Origin: a virus
DNA length: 45,486 nucleotides
Virus record (IMG/VR): IMGVR_UViG_3300024518_003808
Coordinates: 1-45,486 of that record
Reading direction: 5' to 3' (one strand)
The notes beneath the pieces were generated by a model that worked only from the letters and a program-made list of their open reading frames with translations, did no database searches and was not told the origin of the DNA. The translations under genes were made by a program, and so were the position numbers. Within the stretch, counting starts at the first letter, position 1. Each line of letters begins with the position of its first letter. Positions 6,973-13,644 of this stretch are shown here, in pieces.

Positions 6973-7346
6973 CGTACTCGATAGCGTTCGACCTCTATGA
7001 GCTGCCGAAGACGCAGCCAGACACGTTCCCGAATCGGTTCGCGCGAACGAACTACCGAAAGAAGTGGCACCGCTGGGTCTGGGAAAGCGTCTTGGCTGCT
7101 GGCGGTGCGCCCGCCGCCCCCCTCGAGCGAGCCGCAGTGACGTGCGTGCGACACTCGGCGAGAGAGCCGGACCCCGACAACCTCGCCTATTCCTTCAAGG
7201 TGGTGCTCGACGGGCTGAAGCACGCCGGTGTGATCAGAGATGACCGTCGCGCCGTGGTGGGCGCGCCGGTCTACATCTGGGAATGGACGAAGCCGAAATA
7301 CGGGCGGATTACTATCGGAGTTCGTGAGGAACCCCGCGAGCAATAG
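6960..7346 (+). CDS. rusA: RusA-family Holliday-junction endonuclease
   Basis: 128 aa from the GTG at 6960 (a second GTG at 6969 is possible). The signature is EPDPDNLAYSFKVVLDGLKH at residues 69-88, with the catalytic aspartates D71, D73 and D84 and a following GVIRDD. This matches RusA (PDxDN...K..xDxL...G). Length is normal for the family. RusA dimers resolve four-way junctions or debranch replicating phage DNA, in keeping with RecT and the RecA-fold ATPase in this genome. It ends the rightward early operon. Its last 35 bases overlap the convergent gene that ends at 7312. Confidence 0.88.
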   Translation: MRRVTYSIAFDLYELPKTQPDTFPNRFARTNYRKKWHRWVWESVLAAGGAPAAPLERAAVTCVRHSAREPDPDNLAYSFKVVLDGLKHAGVIRDDRRAVVGAPVYIWEWTKPKYGRITIGVREEPREQ

Positions 7347-7590
7347 CATCGGCCTCGACGATTACCTCGCAGGCAGTCCAGTTGGAGACTTCGTCGACCC
7401 GAGAATCGCAGTGCCGCAGCACGAAGGTGATGCGTCGGCGCTTCCCGCCGCGCGCGTCGCGTGAGACTCGGGTCGACATCAGCTTGTACCCGGGCACGGG
7501 GCACAGATCGACATACATCGCCGCGGCGTGTGCCTGGCGTGGCGTGCGGCCGAGCAGGTAGACCTCGACAGTTTGCGGCGAGTTACTCAC
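7312..7590 (-). CDS. Hypothetical protein, convergent with rusA
   Basis: 92 aa from the GTG at 7590, which lies 10 nt past the preceding stop and behind AGGTGGGAG; an ATG at 7611 in the same frame would overlap that gene by 11 nt. It has a beta-rich start (QTVEVYLLGRTPRQAHAAAM), a basic centre (SRDARGGKRRR) and ends TAG at 7314-7312, inside rusA. Family not recognised. Last gene of the integrase operon. Confidence 0.6.
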   Translation of the reverse strand: MSNSPQTVEVYLLGRTPRQAHAAAMYVDLCPVPGYKLMSTRVSRDARGGKRRRITFVLRHCDSRVDEVSNWTACEVIVEADAIARGVPHELR

Positions 7591-7600
7591 CGTCTCCCAC

Positions 7601-7918
7601 CTAATTGACATCGTTGACCCCGAGCTTCCGCAGCTCTCCGATCGCTGCAATCTTCTGCGTTGTTTCAAGGATCTGCTCGTCGGTCGGCGGCTCCCACAGG
7701 CCACAGTCGCAGCGCTCAAGCTCTCCGGGTGAGCAGCCGAACGCCGATACCCCTGGCAGTGTCGAGTCGCTGCCGTGGACGATCTGAACGGTCACGCTCC
7801 CATCATCCATCAGCGAGTACTCCGTGATCACGTAGTGGCGCCCGCCCACCTGCTTGTAGCATGTGTCGGCAGGGTATTCGTCGATTGCAGCCTGCAGCCT
7901 CGGATCGAGGGCGCTCAT
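7601..7918 (-). CDS. Hypothetical protein with Cys-x-Cys near C-terminus
   Basis: 105 aa, ATG at 7918 sharing a base with the integrase stop (TGATG). The sequence starts MSALDPRLQAAIDEYPADTC and has a beta-like stretch (VGGRHYVITEYSLMDDGSVT), then a CDCGLWEPP segment and a final helix. Not recognised. Translational coupling suggests it is made with the integrase; an excisionase or regulatory role is possible but it lacks a clear HTH. Confidence 0.6.
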   Translation of the reverse strand: MSALDPRLQAAIDEYPADTCYKQVGGRHYVITEYSLMDDGSVTVQIVHGSDSTLPGVSAFGCSPGELERCDCGLWEPPTDEQILETTQKIAAIGELRKLGVNDVN

Positions 7919-8475
7919 CACCACGTCCTTCCCGCCGCGAGTTCCACGGCTTCGTCGCAGCCCAGCGACGATAGGTAAATCTGAGTCGTCTTCAGGCTCT
8001 GGTGCCCGAGGTTGAGCTGGATCGCGCGGATCCCGATTCCCTCGTCATACATTTCGCGCGCGTAGCGGTGGCGCAACGCGTGCGGGTGCACGCGGTCGCG
8101 TATGCCCGCCTTGCCGGCGAGCAGCCGAACCGTGCGGCGAACCTGGGTCGTCTGAAGCGGCTGACCCGAGGCTGTTTGCAGTATGTGACCACCCCATGAT
8201 CCCGACTGCTGTGCCCCGAGCCAGCCGCAGACAATCTCCGCCGCCCGCCTATCGAGGCCAACGTAGCGCTCGATGTCACCCTTGCCGCGCACGACGTGGA
8301 TTCGCCCGGTGCCGTCGGGCCGGAGCTCCACGTCGGCGCCACGCACCGCGCAGGCCTCGAAATTCCGCAGGCCTCCCCGCCAGAGCAAGGTGAGGAGGAC
8401 GCGGTCGCGACCACGCGATTTCGCGAACATGCGACGGACTTCGCCTTCGGATAGGGGACGCTTCGGGTACTTCAT
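7918..8475 (-). CDS. int: Tyrosine recombinase, catalytic domain only
   Basis: 185 aa from the ATG at 8475, behind CACGGAGG. All active-site residues are visible: R37 (GGLRNFE), K65 (VRGKGD), H132-x-x-R135 (HALRH), H158 (LGHQS) and nucleophile Y167 (TTQIY). The usual N-terminal arm-binding and core-binding domains (150-200 aa) are missing; the upstream frame is open but overlaps the next gene and carries no such domain. It could be a minimal integrase, a dimer-resolving recombinase, or depend on a partner protein. It has its own promoter-operator and leader hairpin at 8481-8533. Confidence 0.85.
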   Translation of the reverse strand: MKYPKRPLSEGEVRRMFAKSRGRDRVLLTLLWRGGLRNFEACAVRGADVELRPDGTGRIHVVRGKGDIERYVGLDRRAAEIVCGWLGAQQSGSWGGHILQTASGQPLQTTQVRRTVRLLAGKAGIRDRVHPHALRHRYAREMYDEGIGIRAIQLNLGHQSLKTTQIYLSSLGCDEAVELAAGRTW

Positions 8476-8480
8476 GCTGC

Positions 8481-8501
8481 CTCCGTGGGCGGTGCGCCCG
8501 G
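8481..8501 (-). promoter_or_regulatory. Leader hairpin preceding the integrase ribosome site
   Basis: On the minus strand, CCGGGCGCACCGCCCACGGAG forms GGGCG-CAC-CGCCC directly before ACGGAGG and the ATG. The same design with different stem bases occurs at 12144-12165, 13069-13089 and 13575-13595. Confidence 0.5.
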
Positions 8502-8512
8502 TATGGTGAAAA

Positions 8513-8533
8513 AGAATACCCCAACGGGTTGGG
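8513..8533 (-). promoter_or_regulatory. Operator/promoter of the integrase operon
   Basis: On the minus strand CCCAA-CCCG-TTGGG (8533-8520) is followed by one base and TATTCT (8518-8513). It matches 17 of 21 positions of the site before the early HTH gene (2063-2083). The palindrome would cover the -10/-35 spacer, so a repressor bound there would block initiation. The -35 is unclear. Confidence 0.5.
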
Positions 8534-8608
8534 AGGATGCCAGGGGGGGGCTCTCGCCCGTCTTTTGCGGCTATCCTCACGGCCTCCTTCCGATATAGCC
8601 GAGCGCGA

Positions 8609-8643
8609 GGGCGGCCCAGGGTCATGGTGTCCCTGGGCCGCCC
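8609..8643. terminator. Strong hairpin between accessory block and integrase
   Basis: GGGCGGCCCAGGG (8609-8621) and CCCTGGGCCGCCC (8631-8643) form a 13-bp perfect stem with a 9-nt loop. It follows the last gene of the leftward accessory block and precedes the separately promoted integrase operon, so it probably terminates the first. On the minus strand no T-run follows; on the plus strand GTCTTTC follows. Confidence 0.6.
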
Positions 8644-8648
8644 GTCTT

Positions 8649-8729
8649 TCAGCGGAGCTGCACCTCGAGCCAGGCGCACAGCACTCCGAAGGCCACTACC
8701 AGCGTGATCACGGTGACGGCTTGCCTCAT
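8649..8729 (-). CDS. 26-aa hydrophobic peptide
   Basis: ATG at 8729 overlaps the stop of the upstream gene as ATGA, giving MRQAVTVITLVVAFGVLCAW then LEVQLR and TGA. Residues ~5-20 form a single membrane helix. Coupled, GC-rich and immediately before the terminator hairpin, it ends the accessory operon. Function unknown. Confidence 0.5.
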   Translation of the reverse strand: MRQAVTVITLVVAFGVLCAWLEVQLR

Positions 8730-9139
8730 GCGAATTCCCGCTCGAGGGTGTCGGCGAGGGCCCGCAGCGACTCGGCCAGCGACAGGGCCACCTCGTCGAG
8801 ATCGCCGGTGATGGCGAGGATCGCGAGCGATCGATCGCTGTCGTCACGCGTCTTCAGCGCGTAGACGGGGAAGACCCCGTCACCGTCGGCGGTGCCGGCG
8901 AGCACCCCGGCGCCGCTCACGCCGCTCAGGAAGTTGATCTGGTGGCGCAGGGCGTAGTGCTCGACGTCCGTGCGTACCTGATCCTTCAGGAACGTGCTCC
9001 AGTCGCCGCTGCAGACGGCCTGGAGGACGCTGTCCTCGCCGATTGCGTAGCACGGGTCGCAGACCATCAGCATGCCGGCGTCAACGGCGACCTCGCCGAT
9101 TCGCGACCATCGCGGCTTCGTGTTCGTCGTGGTTCCCAT
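8726..9139 (-). CDS. DUF4241-like protein
   Basis: 137 aa from the ATG at 9139 (a GTG at 9142 gives a 4-nt overlap with the previous stop). It carries IGEVAVDAGMLMVCDPCY near residues 15-32 and GTADGDGVFPVYALKTRDD near 82-100. These match the pattern of DUF4241-type proteins (VDSGxLMIxDPCY ... GYGDGxYPVY). The biochemical role of the family is not known to me. Member of the coupled leftward accessory operon. Confidence 0.6.
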   Translation of the reverse strand: MGTTTNTKPRWSRIGEVAVDAGMLMVCDPCYAIGEDSVLQAVCSGDWSTFLKDQVRTDVEHYALRHQINFLSGVSGAGVLAGTADGDGVFPVYALKTRDDSDRSLAILAITGDLDEVALSLAESLRALADTLEREFA

Positions 9140-9342
9140 CACTCGCCCCCTTCAAACGTCCACCCCTTCGGAACCGTGATCGAGAACCCGCTGGGGATGA
9201 TGTTCCAATCGTATTCAGTCAGCCAGACGAGGAATTCAGCCCGCTGCTGGCCGCTCATCTTGCGCCAGGCGTTGCGGCCGTCCGCGAGCCTGCGCGGTGC
9301 GCCGTCGGGCAGTGTCTTGAGAGTCTTGCCTTGCCTTTTCAT
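9139..9342 (-). CDS. Small hypothetical protein
   Basis: 67 aa, ATG at 9342 after GAAGGAG. Basic N-terminus (MKRQGKTLKTLPDG), a helical centre (WRKMSGQQRAEFLVWLTEYD) and a short beta tail. Not recognised. It is one of the few uncoupled genes of this block without the conserved leader hairpin; 14 nt separate it from the methyltransferase stop. Confidence 0.6.
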   Translation of the reverse strand: MKRQGKTLKTLPDGAPRRLADGRNAWRKMSGQQRAEFLVWLTEYDWNIIPSGFSITVPKGWTFEGGE

Positions 9343-9356
9343 GGTGTGCTCCTTCG

Positions 9357-10766
9357 TTATGCGACCGAGCGGGTCGCTTCTGTGACGATTGCCTGGGCAA
9401 CCGGTGGTGAAACTGAATTCCCGACCATGCGGATCTGGTCGGTCTTCGTGAAGGGTGCGCCGGCGGAATCCTTCTCGAAGTGGTAGCCGGCGTCGAACCC
9501 CTGCGCGAGGTACAGCTCGCCGGGTTGCAGCATACGCATACCGATATCGACGATGCGATACGGCTCGCCATGTATCTCAACGAGGGCGAAGCGGTCCCGC
9601 GTGGTGATCGTGTGCAGCGGGGTTCGCAGCGACTGGCCGACGGTGCCGGCCGAGCCGTAGTACTTCATCAGAAACGCATGCACGTCGTGTCCGCGGCGCG
9701 GGTGCCCGGCCGGCGCGAGCAGCGCTGCGGTGAGCGCCTTCGTGTCGCGGGCGGTGATCGTGTGCAGCGGGTCGTCCAGGCGCTGCCCGATGGCGCCGAT
9801 GGCGCCGCCGTTGTGCTTCGCCACATAGGGGATGACGAGGTTTTTATCGTTCGTCGCGCAGATCGTCGCGAGCGGCTGAGTCAGCGGCTGCCCGCGGAAC
9901 AGGCCGGCGCCCTTCCCCTCGACCAGGCCGGCGCCGGTGCGCTTGCTGTAGTGGCCGTGCCGCACGATGTACGGCTCGCCGGCGCCCTGCACGAACTTCG
10001 CGATCCCCATCGCGATCCGCCGTTGAGTTGCCTCGGCGAGCGGGCGCTTGCGGTTGAAGATCGAGCGCACCGGGTGCGACCAGTCGATGCACTCCGCGGC
10101 GGTGCGGTACGGCAGCAGGCCCTCGCCGTGGGTCGGCGCGGGGAACGCCGGCGTGCGTCCGTCGCGCCGCGCGACCAGGAACCAGCGGTTGCGGGTGGTG
10201 GGTGCGCCGTAATCCGCCGCGCGCATGTCTTGCCAGTCGATGGTGTAGCCGAGGCTGCGGATCTTGCCGCACCACGCCCGGAACGTGACGCCGGCGCGTG
10301 ACTTGTCAGGGCGCCCGTCTTTTCCGAGCGGGCCCCACGTCTTGAACTCGGGCACGTTCTCGACGACCACCACGCGGGGCCGGACGGCCTCCATCCAGCG
10401 CGGGATCACGTCCGCGAGCCCGCGGATGTTCTTCTCTTTCGGACTGGTGCCCCGAGCCCGCGAGAAGTGGGTGCAATCGGGGCTGAACCAGACCAGGCCC
10501 ACGGGCAGGCCGGCGCAGGCCTCGCGCGGGTCGACCGACCAGATATCCTCGACGTAGTGGCGCGTCTCGGGGTGATTGGCTTCGTGCATCGCGATGGCGC
10601 GCGCGTCGTGGTTGATCGCGATATCGACCGGGCGACCTATCGCGGCCTCGATGCCGCTCGACGCGCCGCCGCCGCCGGCGAAATTGTCAATCACCAGCTC
10701 GCCGGGGAAAGCGCGCTCGCCCACCACCCGCAGAATCGGCGGCCTGTACGTGTGCCCGTCTTTCAT
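9357..10766 (-). CDS. DNA (cytosine-5) methyltransferase
   Basis: 469 aa. Motifs in order: I at 26-36 (VIDNFAGGGGASSG, SAM binding), IV with catalytic C98 (FSPDCTHFS, a PDC variant common in phage enzymes), VI with ENV at 136-138, VIII (QDMRAADYGAPTTRNRW), and X near the C-terminus (MVGNSVSPPVAQA). The region between VIII and X, the target-recognition part, contains repeated PL(A/H)TIxxxD units. It probably methylates phage DNA against host restriction; no cognate nuclease is present. The ATG at 10766 overlaps the SprT stop as ATGA. The first codons and an internal KDGR contain the repeated AAGACGGGC motif. Confidence 0.92.
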   Translation of the reverse strand: MKDGHTYRPPILRVVGERAFPGELVIDNFAGGGGASSGIEAAIGRPVDIAINHDARAIAMHEANHPETRHYVEDIWSVDPREACAGLPVGLVWFSPDCTHFSRARGTSPKEKNIRGLADVIPRWMEAVRPRVVVVENVPEFKTWGPLGKDGRPDKSRAGVTFRAWCGKIRSLGYTIDWQDMRAADYGAPTTRNRWFLVARRDGRTPAFPAPTHGEGLLPYRTAAECIDWSHPVRSIFNRKRPLAEATQRRIAMGIAKFVQGAGEPYIVRHGHYSKRTGAGLVEGKGAGLFRGQPLTQPLATICATNDKNLVIPYVAKHNGGAIGAIGQRLDDPLHTITARDTKALTAALLAPAGHPRRGHDVHAFLMKYYGSAGTVGQSLRTPLHTITTRDRFALVEIHGEPYRIVDIGMRMLQPGELYLAQGFDAGYHFEKDSAGAPFTKTDQIRMVGNSVSPPVAQAIVTEATRSVA

Positions 10767-11293
10767 GTCAATTCTCCTGGGGTCCGCAGACCCGGCCTGA
10801 ACGTGCCGCCGCATCCGATGTGGGTGTACGTGCGACGCGCCGCGAGGGCGCGTGCGCGGACCAACTCGAAGCCGCAGCGCTCGCAGGTCGCGACCACCCG
10901 CCGGGCGCTGCGCTTGCGGCGCTTGCGCTCGATGCCGAGCGCTGCGGCTTCGGCGACTGTTGCGGTTCGGCGTGCCGAGCCGCCGAGCTTGCGATGCCAC
11001 GCGCGCCACGCCGGGCCGTGGCCTGCGCCGCGACCCGCGGCGAGGTGAGCAACCTCATGGGTGACGGTGTCGCGGTATTGTTCGGCGTCGGCTGCGAGGG
11101 ACGGGTGCAGCTCGATGGCGATCACCAGCTCACCCGTCTTTCCGCGCTTCCAGCGCGCGCGCCCGAGCGAGGTCCGCAGCCGCGGGTTGACCCGCACGGG
11201 CGCGTCGAGCACGTCCGCGGTGAGCCTGTCGGTCGGGATCGCGAGCTGCGCGAGCACGTCGCGCACGCTCCCTAGCAGGTGTGCGCGCCTCAC
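10763..11293 (-). CDS. SprT-like zinc metalloprotease
   Basis: 176 aa from the GTG at 11293, coupled to the gene before it (GTGA). HEVAH at 79-83 with a third histidine at 92 (AGHGPAW) forms the SprT/Spartan active site. A C-terminal ribbon has C137, C140, H158 and C161. SprT/Spartan-type enzymes cut proteins crosslinked to DNA; in phages they accompany DNA-modification or replication genes. Adjacent to and coupled with the methyltransferase, it could remove trapped methyltransferase or other bound proteins. Between the domains is a basic stretch (ERKRRKRSARR). Confidence 0.85.
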   Translation of the reverse strand: MRRAHLLGSVRDVLAQLAIPTDRLTADVLDAPVRVNPRLRTSLGRARWKRGKTGELVIAIELHPSLAADAEQYRDTVTHEVAHLAAGRGAGHGPAWRAWHRKLGGSARRTATVAEAAALGIERKRRKRSARRVVATCERCGFELVRARALAARRTYTHIGCGGTFRPGLRTPGELT

Positions 11294-11781
11294 GACTGCA
11301 CCGGCTTGCCGTCAGCGTAGTCCCAGACGGGCGTGGTTGCGCCCTCCGGCGTACTTCCCGACCCGCCGCAACTCCGGCAGTCCAGCCCGCTCGCGAAGCC
11401 GCCACGGCCAGCGCAGGGCTTGCAGGCCTCGCCGCCCGGCGCCGGCTCCCAGGCCACGGCCTGGATGGCGAGGTGTCGGTCGACGTCGACCTCGACGCCG
11501 GTCGCGGGCTTGCGCTTGCGCGGCTTGCCCGTCTTGCGCGGCTTCGTCTTGCGCGCGGGCGCGTCGAGCTCGGCCCACAGCTCCGCGGTCATCGGCGCGA
11601 AGCTCTCCGCGCGAGCGGGTCGCCCGTCTTGCACTGGCGCCGCCGGCCCGGATCGCGCGCATTCGCCGGCGCAGCACGGGCACAGGGTGATCTGCTGCCG
11701 CCGGTGCCCGGCGCCCTCCCATCGCAGGGCGGGCGTCGGGCCGGCGGGTCGCCGGCATCGGTGGCAGGGGCGCCCGTTCAT
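11290..11781 (-). CDS. Cysteine-rich protein with DnaJ-type zinc motifs
   Basis: 163 aa from the ATG at 11781, which overlaps the previous stop (ATGA). Cysteine pairs occur at the N-terminus (CHRC), at LCPCC, and at the C-terminus (CKPCAGRGG ... CRSCGGSGS). The last two form a CxxCxGxG pair as in the DnaJ zinc centre. A central Lys/Arg-rich tract (ARKTKPRKTGKPRKRKP) suggests nucleic-acid contact. No enzyme domain seen. It probably binds zinc and DNA or RNA. Confidence 0.65.
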   Translation of the reverse strand: MNGRPCHRCRRPAGPTPALRWEGAGHRRQQITLCPCCAGECARSGPAAPVQDGRPARAESFAPMTAELWAELDAPARKTKPRKTGKPRKRKPATGVEVDVDRHLAIQAVAWEPAPGGEACKPCAGRGGFASGLDCRSCGGSGSTPEGATTPVWDYADGKPVQS

Positions 11782-12134
11782 CGCGAGATCCCGGCAATGC
11801 GACGCGCGGCTGACATCAGCTCGCGGGCGAACCCGCGGTCGACGTTGCGAGCACCGCCGCGCGGACCCACGGCGCTCCACTCGGTGCGCTCGCCGAATTC
11901 CAGGGCGAGCGCCATCGCCTGTCGCCGGGTCGGGAACACGACGCCCACCGACTTGCCCGAAGGGACGTGAGTTACCGTCCACCCGCTGCGCCGGTCGAGC
12001 CCGCCGGCGACCAGTTTGGCGTGGACCGCGAGCACGCTATCGCGGCTGGGCCGCGTCGCGGTGATTTCGACCTCGCCCATCTCGGCCCGCGTTGCGAGTA
12101 CCATCAGGACTCGGCGCCCGTCTTTCCGTGCCAT
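11778..12134 (-). CDS. Hypothetical protein of the leftward accessory block
   Basis: 118 aa from the ATG at 12134, after ACGGAGG and a leader hairpin. The frame also opens at a GTG at 12176, which has no spacing for a ribosome site. It shows a beta-rich N-terminus (RRVLMVLATRAEMGEVEITA), a stretch like an RNA- or DNA-processing fold (GWTVTHVPSGKSVGVVFPTR) and a basic C-terminus. Not recognised. It starts the coupled run leading through the zinc protein, SprT and methyltransferase. Confidence 0.6.
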   Translation of the reverse strand: MARKDGRRVLMVLATRAEMGEVEITATRPSRDSVLAVHAKLVAGGLDRRSGWTVTHVPSGKSVGVVFPTRRQAMALALEFGERTEWSAVGPRGGARNVDRGFARELMSAARRIAGISR

Positions 12135-12143
12135 TGCTTTGAC

Positions 12144-12219
12144 CTCCGTGGGCGATCTCGCCCGGTTGTTTCGCACTCCGTGTGCGTCGATACCCGCCGC
12201 GGCGGCGCCGGCGGATATC
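12144..12219 (-). promoter_or_regulatory. Structured leader of the 12134 gene
   Basis: The proximal hairpin 12144-12165 is GGGCG-AGAT-CGCCC directly before ACGGAGG. Further upstream is CGCAC-N5-GTGCG, then a 10-bp stem (12189-12198 with 12210-12219, one G-U pair). The serial hairpins resemble those before the 13062 and 13567 genes. Confidence 0.5.
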
Positions 12220-12222
12220 AGC

Positions 12223-13062
12223 TCACGCGGAGACTAGTTCCTGAATCAACGCGTATCGCTTCGCGGTTGCTCCGTGGGCTTGAATCACCCGCCCTCGATT
12301 GGCGGGTCGCGTCGCGATGCCGTCGCACATCATCGGGCAACCCTCGCACGACACCCGGCGCCCGGCCTCCTCGCTCGCCGGGCAGCGCGCCTCGGCTGCG
12401 AGGCGTCGCGCGTCGCCCTTCTCTGCGACCCGGAACCACGACCACCCGAGGGCGTCAGCGGCGCCGGCTTGCTCCTCGCTGTCGACCGATGCCATCACCC
12501 ACCCGCGTAGATCGGGACGGCTCGCCCACTGGTGGGTATAGCCAGTGCGCTCGCGCGCCGCCGCCGCTAGTACGCTCCACCACCCGACGGGCAGCGCGCC
12601 CGGGTCACCGTAAGTTCCAATTCTAAGCTTCGCCCGTCTTGCCGCGATACCGCGCGCCACGGTGACCGGGTCGAGCTTCGGATAATTGCCGCGCTTCCAC
12701 GCGTACCAGACGGCGCGTGGCCCTTGCCCTTTATTGACGTAGCAGGATCCGGCGCCGCCGGATGCCGGCGAGCGGTGAGGGCAATCTCCGCAGATGGACT
12801 CGTCGTCGCCGGCGACCCACGTATCCATCGGGTCGGCATCGGTGCGCAGAATGTAGGTCTGGAGCATGGCGCCCGTCTTGGTATTCGTGCTGCCCGTCGC
12901 CCACCCAACTAGAATCACGACGATTTCGCGCCCGTCGATTGCCGAGGGGCCCCTGTAAAGCTCGAATCCGTTGGGTGGGGAGTACGGGCGAGGCGGCGCC
13001 GGCGGGTCGCGGAAAATCAACCGGCGGCGCTGCCGGTCGGTAAGGTGGATACGTCGATGCAT
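12223..13062 (-). CDS. Conserved phage protein with four-cysteine motif
   Basis: 279 aa, ATG at 13062 after ACGGAG and a leader hairpin. A central SICGDCPHR ... GSCYVNKGQGPRAVWYAWKR segment (residues ~88-125) and CEGCPMMCDG near 240 give several cysteines that could bind metal. The stretch between (RIGTYGDPGALPVGWWSVLA ... YTHQWASRPDLRGWVMASVD) is recognisable from phage hypothetical proteins in DNA-modification neighbourhoods. The Cys-motif and TYGDP/ASVD strands recall a degenerate TIM-barrel, but I cannot assign a reaction. It may be part of a nucleotide-modification pathway; this is inference from context. Confidence 0.65.
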   Translation of the reverse strand: MHRRIHLTDRQRRRLIFRDPPAPPRPYSPPNGFELYRGPSAIDGREIVVILVGWATGSTNTKTGAMLQTYILRTDADPMDTWVAGDDESICGDCPHRSPASGGAGSCYVNKGQGPRAVWYAWKRGNYPKLDPVTVARGIAARRAKLRIGTYGDPGALPVGWWSVLAAAARERTGYTHQWASRPDLRGWVMASVDSEEQAGAADALGWSWFRVAEKGDARRLAAEARCPASEEAGRRVSCEGCPMMCDGIATRPANRGRVIQAHGATAKRYALIQELVSA

Positions 13063-13068
13063 TGTTCG

Positions 13069-13089
13069 CTCCGTGGGTCGTCGACCCGG
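13069..13089 (-). promoter_or_regulatory. Leader hairpin before the 13062 gene
   Basis: CCGGGTCGACGACCCACGGAG on the minus strand; stem GGGTC/GACCC, loop GAC, abutting the ribosome site. Identical to 13575-13595. Confidence 0.5.
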
Positions 13090-13113
13090 TTGTCGCGGCG
13101 GGTGTGCCGCGAG

Positions 13114-13149
13114 GTATCCGCGCAGCCTATCGAAGCGCTGCGCGGATAC
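13114..13149. repeat. Perfect 13-bp stem-loop in the 13062 leader
   Basis: GTATCCGCGCAGC (13114-13126) and GCTGCGCGGATAC (13137-13149) form a perfect 13-bp stem with a 10-nt loop. It lies between the stop at 13157 and the start at 13062. A terminator or attenuator between the two genes is plausible; no T-run. Confidence 0.6.
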
Positions 13150-13156
13150 GCTCGCC

Positions 13157-13567
13157 TCACAGCGCGTATACTTTCCCCCCCGTTATCAGCACGCGATCGC
13201 TGCCCGTCCACTCCTCGCCCGTCGATACCCAATGGAAGACGGGCACGGCGCCGGCGACGCTGCGCGAGGGGTTGTAGGTGATCATATTCCCGGCGTGAGG
13301 CGGGATGGGCGGACAGCCGGCGCCGTACTCGACCACCCGCCCGTGAACCCACGCGTGGACGGAGCGTTTGGGACCACCCACGGACGACGCCGTGCGGCTG
13401 CGTACCCAACCGGCGCGAGACACGACGGGCACGGCGCCGTCAACGATCACCCAATCGCCTCGCGCCGTAGCATGCTTCCGGCGCTGCCCTCGCGGCGGCG
13501 CCTCGGATATCACCACCCGCCCGTTTTGCAGATTGTGGTGGACGTGGTCAATCGGTTGGCGTGCCAT
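13157..13567 (-). CDS. Hypothetical protein, first gene of the accessory block
   Basis: 136 aa from the ATG at 13567 behind ACGGAG. It is beta-rich with many short Val/Gly/Trp strands (GRVVISEAPP, GDWVIVDGAVPVVSR, VAGAVPVFHWVSTGEEW, GGKVYAL) and an internal GAVPV repeat that is also repeated at DNA level (around 13238 and 13424). It looks like a small barrel domain. Function unknown. The promoter-operator at 13645-13674 drives it and probably the genes down to 8649. Confidence 0.55.
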   Translation of the reverse strand: MARQPIDHVHHNLQNGRVVISEAPPRGQRRKHATARGDWVIVDGAVPVVSRAGWVRSRTASSVGGPKRSVHAWVHGRVVEYGAGCPPIPPHAGNMITYNPSRSVAGAVPVFHWVSTGEEWTGSDRVLITGGKVYAL

Positions 13568-13574
13568 TGGTTCA

Positions 13575-13595
13575 CTCCGTGGGTCGTCGACCCGG
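13575..13595 (-). promoter_or_regulatory. Leader hairpin before the 13567 gene
   Basis: Same sequence as 13069-13089. Upstream in the same leader are two more hairpins on the minus strand: GGCGGG-N5-CCCGCC and CGTCGC-T-GCGACG. Confidence 0.5.
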
Positions 13596-13644
13596 TTGCG
13601 GCGGGTGGTTCCCGCCGTGCGACCCTTGGGGCGTCGCAGCGACG

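Larger units (their letters stand above)
8557..13243 (-). repeat. Dispersed motif AAGACGGGC, about eleven copies
   Basis: CCCGTCTT on the plus strand occurs at 8557, 8641, 10314, 10755, 11133, 11528, 11623, 12117, 12633 and 12872, usually within GCCCGTCTT. One reverse-orientation copy (AAGACGGG) lies at 13236-13243. I see none elsewhere in the window. Copies fall between genes (8557, 8641) and inside genes in three reading frames (KDG, KTG, RR), so the conservation is in the DNA, not the protein. Ten of eleven have the same orientation as the leftward genes. Confidence 0.7.
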
